This document shows, one piece after another, positions 1 through 7,647 of a stretch of DNA of 8,469 bases. This stretch comes from Flavobacteriaceae bacterium (GTDB lineage: Bacteria; Bacteroidota; Bacteroidia; Flavobacteriales; Flavobacteriaceae): positions 1-8,469 of the forward strand of contig JAGLKH010000008.1 in the NCBI GenBank assembly GCA_023141985.1, in the 5' to 3' direction. The translations under genes and the position numbers were made by a program. Position 1 is the first letter of the stretch, and every line of letters starts with the position of its first letter. The notes under the pieces are model-generated. The model made no database searches, was not told where the DNA came from, and saw only the letters and a program-made list of their open reading frames with translations.

Positions 1-155
1 TCGTTTTGATATTCTAATTCTTCTTTATAATAATCTTCAGTTACCAGATCGTGCTCGTATTTTTTGTTAGTGCTCATGGTTATAACAAAAAACATTATAA
101 AAGCTATAAAGCCAATAAATGCTATTACAATTCCAGTTCCCCAATTCATTTTCAT
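1..155 (-). CDS. ccoH: CcoH/FixH-like cbb3 oxidase assembly protein, N-terminal part (truncated by window edge)
   Basis: Only the first ~51 codons are inside the window; the gene continues past position 1. The frame starts with Met-Lys-Met-Asn-Trp-Gly, followed by one hydrophobic membrane segment (about residues 6-26) and then a charged stretch with Asp-Tyr-Tyr-Lys-Glu (about residues 41-45). A short N-terminal anchor followed by a D-Y-Y-x-x-E-like motif is typical of the FixH/CcoH family, small single-span inner-membrane proteins needed for maturation or stability of cbb3 oxidase. It begins only 9 nt after the ccoG stop, so it is almost certainly in the same transcript. The ATG at 155 was chosen; a second ATG two codons later (149) is possible. 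The family call rests on the N-terminus and context, because the rest of the protein is not visible. Confidence 0.8.
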   Translation of the reverse strand, partial: MKMNWGTGIVIAFIGFIAFIMFFVITMSTNKKYEHDLVTEDYYKEELEYQN

Positions 156-164
156 AACCTTGTC

Positions 165-1595
165 TTATTTTAATTTATAACTTCTTGGTCCTAAAAAGTT
201 GACTGTTGTGGTTTCAATAATTTCGCCATCACTATACACTTCAATCATCAGCTCATTTTTATCACCATTGAGGGCGCTTATATTGATTTCAATAAAGAGC
301 GTACCTTCAGCAATACCTTGTTCTGGTACTACAAAATTATCTAAAGTTGACACTAATTTAATTTCTCCTTTATAATTTCTAAGTTTAAAACTTACATTAT
401 CAATTTTTTTAGAAGTTTTGTTCACTAATTTATAAGTAAAAACATTACTAATGATATTGTTGTCTTTATGTTCGTATAACTGACCTGGCAATCTTAAGAT
501 TGTAGCTTCAACATCACTTCTTAATAGCAACATTCCTGCAAGAAGGCCAATTAAAATAACTAGTACTGCAATGTAGCCTTTCATTCTGGCAGTCAGCTTG
601 AATTTTTCTTTATTTTCTATTTCGGCTTCACTTGCATATCGAATAAGACCTTTTGGGAAATTCACCTTTTCCATAATGTGGTCACATTCGTCAATACAAG
701 CTGTACAGTTTACACATTCTAACTGTGTGCCATTTCTTATGTCAATTCCTGTTGGGCATACATGCACGCATAGAAAACAGTCAATACAATCACCATATCC
801 AAGTTCTTGTCTGTCTTCGTTTTTTCTAATTTTTTGTCTTCCTTTTTCACCTTCTCCACGTTTGTGATCATAAGCAACAACGATAGATTTGTTGTCTAAT
901 AAAACACCTTGAAGTCTTCCGTAAGGGCAAGCAATAATACAAACTTGTTCTCTAAACCATGCAAAAATAAAATAGAAAACCGCTGTAAAAATAATTAAAG
1001 GGAATAACGTTCCTAAGTGTTCTGAAGGCCCATCAGTAATGTATTTTAATAGCTTATCGCTTCCTATTAGATATGCCAAAAACACATTGGCAATTAAGAA
1101 TGAAATGACTAAAAAGATAAACCCTTTAAGTACACGTTTTCTTATTTTTTCAGCATTCCAAGGTTGCTCAGCTAAGCGTATTTGTTTGTTTCTATCTCCA
1201 TCAATCCAATATTCAATACGTCGAAAAACCATTTCTAAAAAAATAGTTTGCGGACATATCCACCCACAAAAAATACGTCCAAAACCTACTGTAAAAAGTG
1301 TAATGAAAATAACACCAATTAACATCGAAATTACAAACAGATGAAAATCCTGTGGCCAAAACGGAAAACCAAAAATGTTAAAACGACGTTCCATTATATT
1401 AAACATCAAGAACTGGTTTCCATTAATTTTAATGAAAGGGGATAACAGTAAAAAGGCTATTAATAGATAGCTTACAACTTTACGTTTGTCATAGTACTTG
1501 CCACTTGGTTTTTTTGGAAATACCCAAGCACGTTTTCCTTTATCATCTATAGTACCAATAGAATCTCTAAATATCTCTTTTTCGGATGTTTCCAT
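165..1595 (-). CDS. ccoG: CcoG/FixG-type membrane ferredoxin, cbb3 oxidase maturation
   Basis: The 476-residue length is usual for CcoG/FixG. Membrane segments lie near residues 40-57, 88-105, 158-178, 196-214 and 340-358. Two extra Cys pairs sit next to membrane segments, C110/C114 (CGWICPQ) and C219/C223 (CIIACPYG). A cytoplasmic-type double [4Fe-4S] ferredoxin domain follows, with ligands C270, C273, C276, C280 and C294, C297, C300, C304. The C-terminal part after the last membrane span (about 365-476) is beta-rich and fits the Ig-like FixG C-terminal domain. CcoG proteins are known to act in cbb3 biogenesis, with a reported role in reducing Cu(II) to Cu(I) for the copper insertion route. 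It lies between ccoP and ccoH, 90 nt after ccoP, so it may be co-transcribed or have a weak promoter of its own. All cluster cysteines are intact. Confidence 0.96.
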   Translation of the reverse strand: METSEKEIFRDSIGTIDDKGKRAWVFPKKPSGKYYDKRKVVSYLLIAFLLLSPFIKINGNQFLMFNIMERRFNIFGFPFWPQDFHLFVISMLIGVIFITLFTVGFGRIFCGWICPQTIFLEMVFRRIEYWIDGDRNKQIRLAEQPWNAEKIRKRVLKGFIFLVISFLIANVFLAYLIGSDKLLKYITDGPSEHLGTLFPLIIFTAVFYFIFAWFREQVCIIACPYGRLQGVLLDNKSIVVAYDHKRGEGEKGRQKIRKNEDRQELGYGDCIDCFLCVHVCPTGIDIRNGTQLECVNCTACIDECDHIMEKVNFPKGLIRYASEAEIENKEKFKLTARMKGYIAVLVILIGLLAGMLLLRSDVEATILRLPGQLYEHKDNNIISNVFTYKLVNKTSKKIDNVSFKLRNYKGEIKLVSTLDNFVVPEQGIAEGTLFIEINISALNGDKNELMIEVYSDGEIIETTTVNFLGPRSYKLK

Positions 1596-1685
1596 TTTTT
1601 AGATGATAAGAAATCAAGAACCAAGAATTTTTTAAGATAATTAAACACTTAATAGTTTTGGTTCTAGATCCTCTAGGTTCTATCT
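1596..1685. other. Intergenic spacer ccoP-ccoG with short repeat-like motifs
   Basis: This 90-nt gap is the longest inside the ccoS-to-ccoH gene string. It carries AGAACCAA at 1617-1624 and its inverted copy TTGGTTCT at 1658-1665, separated by 33 nt, plus a further GGTTCT at 1677-1682. No convincing terminator (GC stem with T-run) and no clear TAnnTTTG promoter element was seen. It may be a remnant of a dispersed intergenic repeat; this is inference, because a single copy cannot show dispersal. Confidence 0.35.
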
Positions 1686-2564
1686 TTAATTTTCATCTAC
1701 CCAAATATCACCTTCGGCTACTTTAGGATTAGCCGGAGTTGTACCTTGAAATTGTAAGATATAGCTTGATACTTGAGCAATTTCGACCGATTTTAAAATT
1801 TGTTTCCAGGCAATCATTCCTTTTCCGTCCCGACCTCCTTCAGAAACTGTTTTAAACACATTTTTAATGTCTCCACCTAAGAACCAATATTTATCAGTTA
1901 GGTTTGGACCAATGCCACCGCCACCATCAGCCATATGGCAAGCTACACAATTAAGCTCAAAAATTGTTTTACCTGCACTTAAATCAGAAGCATCGGTAAG
2001 TAATTCAACAGTATTAAAATCAACTAAACCTGTAGCTGTTTTTTTGTATTCTTCAACAGCTGTTTTTGCTTCGGCCAGTTCGGTTTCGTATTCATCTAAT
2101 TGACTAGGGCCATCAAGTATTTCAAAACGCACTAAATACACTACTGCAAAAATAATCGACATGTAAAAGGCATATATCCACCAAGGTGGAAGCGCATTAT
2201 CTAATTCTTTAATACCATCATAATTATGGTCAAGAATAATTTCACCTTCTTCTTCAATAGGTTTGTTTCTAGTTAGTTTTTTATATAAAGGTTTCCACCA
2301 ATTAGATTCATAACGTTCTTCTTTTTCGGACAAGAAACGTTCTTTAGCACCTGCATCTAAATTATTAAGCATAACATTTTCTAAGGCACCAACAATAGCT
2401 TCTATTGCAATTAAAATTAAAAGGACAAGCAATAAAAACAGCATTATTATTGGGTATTCTATAAATGCTGGTTTTTCTCCAGAATCAATAAGATACTCTA
2501 TTAATCCAAAAATTATGAAGAAAACAACTGGGACTCTTACGAATGAAGGGATTAAATTTTTCAT
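1686..2564 (-). CDS. ccoP: cbb3 oxidase subunit III (CcoP), monoheme c-type
   Basis: Membrane-anchored cytochrome c subunit that passes electrons to the CcoO part of the oxidase. In 292 residues there are hydrophobic segments near 8-24, 36-58 and 128-146. The H-x-Y-D-G-I-K-E-L-D-N-x-L-P-P-W-W signature at 113-129, just before the third segment, is the FixP/CcoP N-terminal domain hallmark. A charged helical stretch (about 155-176, coiled-coil-like) leads to one cytochrome c domain with C206-x-x-C209-H210 and a probable axial Met at 250 (GKGM). These are the only two cysteines, so only one heme c can be bound, unlike the diheme CcoP of proteobacteria. Monoheme CcoP is known from Bacteroidota. 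The start codon overlaps the ccoQ stop in an ATGA, implying translational coupling. Confidence 0.96.
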   Translation of the reverse strand: MKNLIPSFVRVPVVFFIIFGLIEYLIDSGEKPAFIEYPIIMLFLLLVLLILIAIEAIVGALENVMLNNLDAGAKERFLSEKEERYESNWWKPLYKKLTRNKPIEEEGEIILDHNYDGIKELDNALPPWWIYAFYMSIIFAVVYLVRFEILDGPSQLDEYETELAEAKTAVEEYKKTATGLVDFNTVELLTDASDLSAGKTIFELNCVACHMADGGGGIGPNLTDKYWFLGGDIKNVFKTVSEGGRDGKGMIAWKQILKSVEIAQVSSYILQFQGTTPANPKVAEGDIWVDEN

Positions 2565-2746
2565 GATTGTTCTTGGTTTTGGTTTTCTAATGGGATATTA
2601 CTAACGGTTTTGATGTATTCACTTTTAGCGGTAAAAACCCACCAAAATAAGACTACAAAAAAGATAAAAAAGATGAGTAAAGAAATCATTGGATAAATCT
2701 CAATTCCTGTTATACTCTCCATATGGTTTTTTACATATTTTAACAT
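2561..2746 (-). CDS. ccoQ: CcoQ/FixQ-like small cbb3 oxidase subunit
   Basis: A 61-residue single-span membrane protein: short N-terminus, one strong hydrophobic segment (about residues 19-39, rich in Phe/Ile/Val and ending in a Trp pair), then a polar tail rich in Asn/Gln/Glu. Size, topology and position between the catalytic subunit and ccoP match CcoQ, which stabilises CcoP in the assembled complex in proteobacteria. Sequence conservation in this family is low, so the call leans on context. It lies 18 nt after the ccoNO stop and overlaps the ccoP start by 4 nt. An internal Met at residue 8 is an alternative start, but the first ATG gives normal spacing. Confidence 0.85.
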   Translation of the reverse strand: MLKYVKNHMESITGIEIYPMISLLIFFIFFVVLFWWVFTAKSEYIKTVSNIPLENQNQEQS

Positions 2747-2764
2747 GCTGCATTATTTTTAGGG

Positions 2765-4939
2765 TTATTCTTCTAAAGTTTTTATTTTAATATCTGTTCC
2801 TAATCGTTGTAAATAGGCAATGAGTGCTACAATTTCACGATTACGCATTTCTACAAAATCTTCGCCACCAGATTGTTTATCTGCTTCGTAAGTTTCCGCA
2901 AAATCAGGATCTGAATACAGGTTTTCCTCAATTTTTGTTCCCTGATCTAACATGCTCTGTTGCGCATTTGCAATATCTTCGTCAGAATAAGGGACACCAA
3001 GTTTTACCATAACTTCCATTTTAGTTTCAGTTTGAGATTTGTCTAACTCATCTCTAACTAACCATTGGTATCTTGGCATTATTGAACCGGAAGATGTACT
3101 TTGTGGGTCGTACATATGGTTTAAGTGCCAATTGTCGGAGTATTTCCCTCCAATTCTGTGTAAATCCGGACCTGTACGTTTACTTCCCCATAGGAATGGA
3201 TGGTCGTACACAAATTCACCAGCTTTAGAGTATTCGCCATAGCGTTCTACTTCACTTCTAAAAGGTCTGATCATTTGTGAATGACATCCAACACAACCTT
3301 CACGGATATATATATCACGTCCTTCGAGTTCTAAAGGCGTATATGGTTGTACACTTGATATGGTAGGTATATTAGATTTTACCATTATGGTTGGTACAAT
3401 TTGAACTATTCCTCCAATTAAAATGGTAACTGTTGCTAAGAGCGTTAATTGTACTGGACGCCGTTCTAACCATGTATGCCAACCTTCTCCTGTTACACGT
3501 TTTTTAGAAACGCGTGTTAGAGCAGGAGCTTCAGCCAATTCGTCTTCAACTTTGCTTCCTTGTTTTATAGTTACAATAATATTATAAACTAATATTAGCA
3601 TACCTATGAGGAATAGTGTACCTCCAATGGCACGCATCCAATACATTGGCATAATTTCAGTCACTGTCTCAAGGAAATTACCATATACCAACGTTCCATC
3701 AGGATTAAATTGCTTCCACATACTTGCTTGTGTAAACCCTGCGACATACAATGGTAATGCATACATTATTATACCGAGTGTTCCAATCCAAAAGTGCAGA
3801 TTAGCTAAACCTACAGAATATAATTTAGTTTTAAATAATCTTGGGACTAACCAATAAATCATACCAAATGCCATAAATCCATTCCAGGCCAGAGCACCTA
3901 CATGAACGTGTGCAATAATCCAGTCTGTAAAATGAGCAATGGCATTTACATTTTTTAAGGATAACATTGGACCTTCAAAAGTTGCCATACCATAACCTGT
4001 AATAGCAACAACCATAAATTTTAAAACAGGATCTGTACGTACTTTATCCCAGGCTCCTCGTAGTGTAAGTAATCCATTTATCATTCCTCCCCAGGAAGGC
4101 ATTAATAACATGATTGAAAAAGCAACACCTAAATTTTGTGCCCATTCCGGTAATGCAGTGTATAATAGGTGATGAGGTCCTGCCCAAATGTATATAAAGA
4201 TTAACGACCAGAAGTGAACAATAGAAAGCCTATAAGAATATACAGGTCTATTAGCGGCTTTTGGTACAAAATAGTACATCAATCCAAGGAAAGGAGTCGT
4301 TAAGAAAAACGCAACGGCATTGTGTCCATACCACCATTGTACTAAAGCATCTTGAACACCAGCATAAACGGAGTAACTTTTAAGTGCACTTACAGGAAGC
4401 TCTAAGCTATTAAAAATATGTAGTATTGCAACGGTTACAAATGTTGCTATGTAAAACCAAAGGGCTACATAGAGATGTCTTTGTCTTCGCTTAATCATAG
4501 TGCCAATTAAGTTAGCACCAAATACTACCCAAATTAGTGCTATAGCAATATCAAAAGGCCATTCGAGTTCGGCATATTCTTTAGATGTAGTAAAGCCTAA
4601 AGGAAGTGTAATAGCAGCCCCAACAATAATTAATTGCCATCCCCAAAAGTTAATTTTACTTAAAGCATCGCTAAACATTCTTGCTTTAAGTAATCGTTGT
4701 GTAGAATAATAGACACCAGCAAAAATGGCGTTACCAACAAAGGCAAAAATTACGGCGTTGGTATGTAAGGGTCTTAACCGACCAAAGCTTAACCATGATA
4801 TTCCACTTGTATAATTTGGATAAATAAACATAAAAGCCAGCATTAAGCCAACTAGCATTCCTACAACTCCCCAAAGCATGGTGGCATAAATAAAATTTTT
4901 AACGATTTTATTATCGTAATGAAATTGTTGTATTTCCAT
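2765..4939 (-). CDS. ccoNO: cbb3 oxidase subunits I and II as one fused polypeptide (CcoN-CcoO)
   Basis: Catalytic core of the oxygen-reducing, proton-pumping cbb3 oxidase in the inner membrane. Residues 1 to about 460 are CcoN, with many membrane spans. H59 and H346 fit the low-spin heme b ligands, H344 the heme b3 ligand, and H206, H256, H257 the CuB ligands. Y250 is the candidate cross-linked Tyr and E322 (FEGP) the conserved Glu of the proton path. After a hydrophilic linker (about 460-495) and a single span (about 496-518) comes CcoO, with heme c motif C549-x-x-C552-H553 and probable axial Met621 (SIMPRY). All key residues are present, so the enzyme should be active. Most bacteria encode CcoN and CcoO separately; the fusion is a known Bacteroidota trait. 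It lies 11 nt after ccoS and 18 nt before ccoQ. Confidence 0.98.
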   Translation of the reverse strand: MEIQQFHYDNKIVKNFIYATMLWGVVGMLVGLMLAFMFIYPNYTSGISWLSFGRLRPLHTNAVIFAFVGNAIFAGVYYSTQRLLKARMFSDALSKINFWGWQLIIVGAAITLPLGFTTSKEYAELEWPFDIAIALIWVVFGANLIGTMIKRRQRHLYVALWFYIATFVTVAILHIFNSLELPVSALKSYSVYAGVQDALVQWWYGHNAVAFFLTTPFLGLMYYFVPKAANRPVYSYRLSIVHFWSLIFIYIWAGPHHLLYTALPEWAQNLGVAFSIMLLMPSWGGMINGLLTLRGAWDKVRTDPVLKFMVVAITGYGMATFEGPMLSLKNVNAIAHFTDWIIAHVHVGALAWNGFMAFGMIYWLVPRLFKTKLYSVGLANLHFWIGTLGIIMYALPLYVAGFTQASMWKQFNPDGTLVYGNFLETVTEIMPMYWMRAIGGTLFLIGMLILVYNIIVTIKQGSKVEDELAEAPALTRVSKKRVTGEGWHTWLERRPVQLTLLATVTILIGGIVQIVPTIMVKSNIPTISSVQPYTPLELEGRDIYIREGCVGCHSQMIRPFRSEVERYGEYSKAGEFVYDHPFLWGSKRTGPDLHRIGGKYSDNWHLNHMYDPQSTSSGSIMPRYQWLVRDELDKSQTETKMEVMVKLGVPYSDEDIANAQQSMLDQGTKIEENLYSDPDFAETYEADKQSGGEDFVEMRNREIVALIAYLQRLGTDIKIKTLEE

Positions 4940-4950
4940 AGTTGTTTGTG

Positions 4951-5136
4951 TTAGTCTTTTTTGGTTAGTATTGATTTTTTGGATTTTTCTTTAACAAGTT
5001 CGTCTTCGAATAACATACGAACGGAAGGCGTATAGCTATCGTCGTATTGCCCTTTTTTTATAGCTACAATAAAAGCTATAAAAAAGCCAACAGCTATAAT
5101 GATGCTTATAGAAAGCAACACATAAATTACACTCAT
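4951..5136 (-). CDS. ccoS: CcoS, cbb3 oxidase assembly protein
   Basis: A 61-residue protein with one N-terminal membrane span (about residues 3-26) and a short cytoplasmic tail. Right after the span comes K-K-G-Q-Y-D-D, followed by T-P and a basic residue, which matches the CcoS family signature (GQ(Y/F)DD...P..R). In Rhodobacter, CcoS is needed for insertion of the heme b and CuB cofactors into cbb3 oxidase. It is the first gene of the tightly packed ccoS-ccoNO-ccoQ-ccoP string and lies 11 nt before ccoNO. A palindrome and a consensus -7 element lie in the 78 nt upstream, so transcription of the oxidase genes probably starts here. The predicted leader is about 19 nt and contains AGGTAAAGGT directly before the ATG. 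Confidence 0.93.
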   Translation of the reverse strand: MSVIYVLLSISIIIAVGFFIAFIVAIKKGQYDDSYTPSVRMLFEDELVKEKSKKSILTKKD

Positions 5137-5158
5137 ACCTTTACCTGAATTTAATGGT

Positions 5159-5166
5159 CAAAAATA
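5159..5166 (-). promoter_or_regulatory. Probable -7 promoter element of the ccoS-ccoNOQP operon
   Basis: The minus strand reads TATTTTTG, a full match to the Bacteroidota housekeeping -7 consensus TAnnTTTG. Its last G is 36.5 nt from the centre of the upstream palindrome. Placing that G at about -4 gives a start near 5155, 19 nt before the ccoS ATG, with the palindrome centred near -41. No TTG -33 element is seen at the normal distance, consistent with a promoter that depends on an activator. The start site is inferred. Confidence 0.6.
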
Positions 5167-5182
5167 ATTTTATCAATATTTT

Positions 5183-5208
5183 TAAAACATGACAAATATC
5201 ATGTTTTA
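5183..5208. promoter_or_regulatory. Fnr/Crp-type operator (palindrome) upstream of ccoS
   Basis: A perfect 10-bp inverted repeat, TAAAACATGA and TCATGTTTTA, with the 6-nt centre CAAATA. The core ATGA-N6-TCAT keeps the TGA...TCA of Crp/Fnr-family sites and partly matches the Fnr box TTGAT-N4-ATCAA (right half ATCAT). Positions 5182-5202 recur exactly, inverted, at 7648-7668 beside the Fnr-like regulator gene. Position near -41 of the predicted ccoS promoter suggests activation. Which protein binds is inferred from gene context. Confidence 0.7.
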
Positions 5209-5214
5209 TGTTTT

Positions 5215-7605
5215 TTATTCAAACTTATTGCCTAAAAAATTAGAAGCTATTGTTGTAAATATAACAATACTTATTGAACTTAATGGCATTAATATAGCTG
5301 CAATTACAGGAGATAATTGTCCGGAAATCGCAAAATACAACCCTACAACATTATAAAGAAATGATAACAAAAAGCTCCATTTAATAATAGAAATGGCAGA
5401 TTTTGAAGCCTTTATATAGTTGTATAATTGGTTTAATTTTGAAGCATCTAAAATGGCATCACAAGCTGGGGAGAAAACGTTTACGTTCTCTGATATTGCA
5501 ATACCAACATTACTTTGTGCTAATGCTCCGGCATCATTTAGACCATCACCAATCATTAATACATTTGCACCTTCACTTTGATGATATTTAATATAATCTA
5601 ATTTATCTTCTGGTTTTTGGTTAAATAGTAATTTCGTTTTTGAAGGTAATAATTTGGTTAAATTCTCTTTTTCGCCTTGATTATCTCCCGATAATATTAC
5701 TAAATCATAATCTTTTTTTAATGCATTAAATAATTTTGACAAGCCTTTTCTATATGCATTATAAAAAGTAAACTTTCCTTTGTATGTGTTATTAGTACTA
5801 ACATGTACTGTTGTATTTAAAGTGGTACTATCGGAAGTATGGCCAACAAAGGGTGCAGAACCAATTTTTATATGATTGGATTTAAAATTGGCTTCAATAC
5901 CTTTACCTAAATGTTCTTGGTAAGAATCTAAAGTAACAATATTATGCTCACCTAAAATATTATACAAAGACCTGCTTAATGGATGGTTTGAACCTCTTAA
6001 TGTACTTTTTAAAAGTGCTTCTTCTTTAGCATTAAGTTCTAAGCCTTTATAGTTGATTCTTGTTTCTTTGTTAGCAGTAATCGTTCCTGTTTTGTCAAAA
6101 ATTATAGTATTTATTTTCGATAATTGTTCTATTACACTTGCATTTTTTAAGTAGAATTTTTTCTTTCCAAAAATTCGAAGAAGATTGCCAAATGTAAAAG
6201 GTGCAGATAAAGCAATAGCACAAGGACAGGCAATAATTAAAACTGCAGTAAAGACATTTAGAGCTTTGCTTGCATCAGTTAATAACCAAAAAGTGGTTGC
6301 AAGAAAAGCGATTGCTAATACTGTTATTGTAAAGTGTTTACTAATTTTATTGGTTAGCGAAGTAAAAGCATCTTCTTTATTTGTTTTAAACACATCATTA
6401 CTCCAAAGTTGCGTTAAATAACTTTGCTCTACAGTTTTTAAAACATCAACTTCTATAACACCATCAATTTGTTTTCCTCCAGCAAATAGTTTGTCTCCCG
6501 ATTGTTTTGAAACAGCTTCAGCTTCTCCGGTTACAAAACTATAATCAATAAGTGCGTTTCCTTTTATTAAGATACTATCAACAGGAATAAGTTCTTCGCT
6601 TCTAATTAATAACCGGTCTCCTTTTTTTATATCATAAACTTGAATGGATTCTTCTTTTGCTTCCGATGAAATTTTAGTAATCCCTATTGGAAAATAAGAT
6701 TTGTAATCCCGTTCAAACGATAAAAAAGAATAGGTTTTTTGTTGAAAAAATTTACCAATCAACAAAAAGAATATTAAGCCGGTTAAGCTATCAAAAAAGC
6801 CGCTTCCTAAATTAAAAATAATTTCGGCAGTACTTCTTATAAATAAAACCGAAATTCCTAAAGCTATTGGCACATCAATATTTAATAGTTTAGAACGTAA
6901 TCCTTTGTATGCCGAAATATAATAGTCTTGTGCTGCATAAAATACGACAGGAAGTGAAAATGTAAACATAAGCCATCTAAACAATGGTTTATATTTTTCT
7001 ATCCAAAAACCATCTACCTGAAAGTATTCTGGAAACGATAAGAACATTATATTTCCAAAGGCAAATCCTGCTACACCTAGTTTGTATATTATAGACCTGT
7101 TAATTTGATTTTTACCTGTCGTGTAGTCTTCTAAACTAATATAAGGTTCATAACCAATGCGACTTAAAAGATCAACCAAATTTTTTAGTGAAAGTGTTTC
7201 ACTATTATAAGTTACACGAACTGTTTTCTTACCAAAATTTACTTGAGAGCTGCTTACTGCAGGTAGTAATTTGTTTAAATTCTCTAAGATCCAAATACAA
7301 GAACTGCAATGAATATGTGGAATGTATAATGTAACAATTTGAGTTTTCTCATTATTAAATTCCAAAAGTTTTTCTACGATTTTTTCATTGTCTAAAAAAT
7401 CATATTTACCAACAATTTCTTTTGGCGCTGCTCCTGGAGCATTTTGAAAATCGTAATAACAGGTTAGGTCGTTTAAAGAAAATATTTCGTAAACGGTTTT
7501 ACAACCATTACAACAAAAAGATTTATCATCAAAAATAATAGGAGAATTTTCACACTCTAATCCACAGTGGAAACATGTTTTATGTTCCATATAATATTTG
7601 CTCAT
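5215..7605 (-). CDS. ccoI: CcoI/FixI-type copper-exporting P1B ATPase for cbb3 oxidase assembly
   Basis: Inner-membrane ATPase that moves Cu(I) outward for the CuB site of the oxidase. In 796 residues: an N-terminal Cys-rich metal-binding region (C11, C14, C18, C31, C32, C35), then an HMA-type domain with C100-S-S-C103, membrane helices, the actuator motif TGE (359-361), the ion-channel motif C460-P-C462, the phosphorylation site DKTGT with Asp504, the HP motif (541-542), the GDGxND hinge (686-691), YN (751-752), and MxxSS (773-777). CPC with YN and MxxSS is the Cu(I) signature. The gene stands 78 nt before ccoS and diverges from an Fnr-like regulator. The first ATG (7605) is used here. An ATG at 7590, five codons in, fits the promoter prediction better (leader about 24 nt rather than 9), and only non-conserved residues would be lost. 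Confidence 0.96.
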   Translation of the reverse strand: MSKYYMEHKTCFHCGLECENSPIIFDDKSFCCNGCKTVYEIFSLNDLTCYYDFQNAPGAAPKEIVGKYDFLDNEKIVEKLLEFNNEKTQIVTLYIPHIHCSSCIWILENLNKLLPAVSSSQVNFGKKTVRVTYNSETLSLKNLVDLLSRIGYEPYISLEDYTTGKNQINRSIIYKLGVAGFAFGNIMFLSFPEYFQVDGFWIEKYKPLFRWLMFTFSLPVVFYAAQDYYISAYKGLRSKLLNIDVPIALGISVLFIRSTAEIIFNLGSGFFDSLTGLIFFLLIGKFFQQKTYSFLSFERDYKSYFPIGITKISSEAKEESIQVYDIKKGDRLLIRSEELIPVDSILIKGNALIDYSFVTGEAEAVSKQSGDKLFAGGKQIDGVIEVDVLKTVEQSYLTQLWSNDVFKTNKEDAFTSLTNKISKHFTITVLAIAFLATTFWLLTDASKALNVFTAVLIIACPCAIALSAPFTFGNLLRIFGKKKFYLKNASVIEQLSKINTIIFDKTGTITANKETRINYKGLELNAKEEALLKSTLRGSNHPLSRSLYNILGEHNIVTLDSYQEHLGKGIEANFKSNHIKIGSAPFVGHTSDSTTLNTTVHVSTNNTYKGKFTFYNAYRKGLSKLFNALKKDYDLVILSGDNQGEKENLTKLLPSKTKLLFNQKPEDKLDYIKYHQSEGANVLMIGDGLNDAGALAQSNVGIAISENVNVFSPACDAILDASKLNQLYNYIKASKSAISIIKWSFLLSFLYNVVGLYFAISGQLSPVIAAILMPLSSISIVIFTTIASNFLGNKFE

Positions 7606-7617
7606 TTATACCTGCAA

Positions 7618-7625
7618 CAAAATTC
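7618..7625 (-). promoter_or_regulatory. Possible -7 promoter element of ccoI
   Basis: The minus strand reads GAATTTTG, matching TAnnTTTG at all but the first position. Its last G is 36.5 nt from the centre of the box at 7648-7661, exactly the spacing found for the ccoS promoter. The inferred start is near 7614. No -33 TTG is seen at the normal distance. Confidence 0.45.
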
Positions 7626-7647
7626 ATCGATAATATATATAAAATAT

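Noticed and set aside
598..867. Open frame on the plus strand inside ccoG.
   Set aside because: It lies opposite the ferredoxin Cys motifs of ccoG; its Ser/Pro-rich, low-complexity translation has no recognisable domain and is a shadow of the real gene.
5183..5208. The palindrome downstream of ccoI as a transcription terminator hairpin.
   Set aside because: The stem is AT-rich and, on the ccoI-reading strand, is followed by an A-rich stretch, not a U-run. The core recurs in the ccoI/regulator promoter region without the outer stem, which points to an operator.
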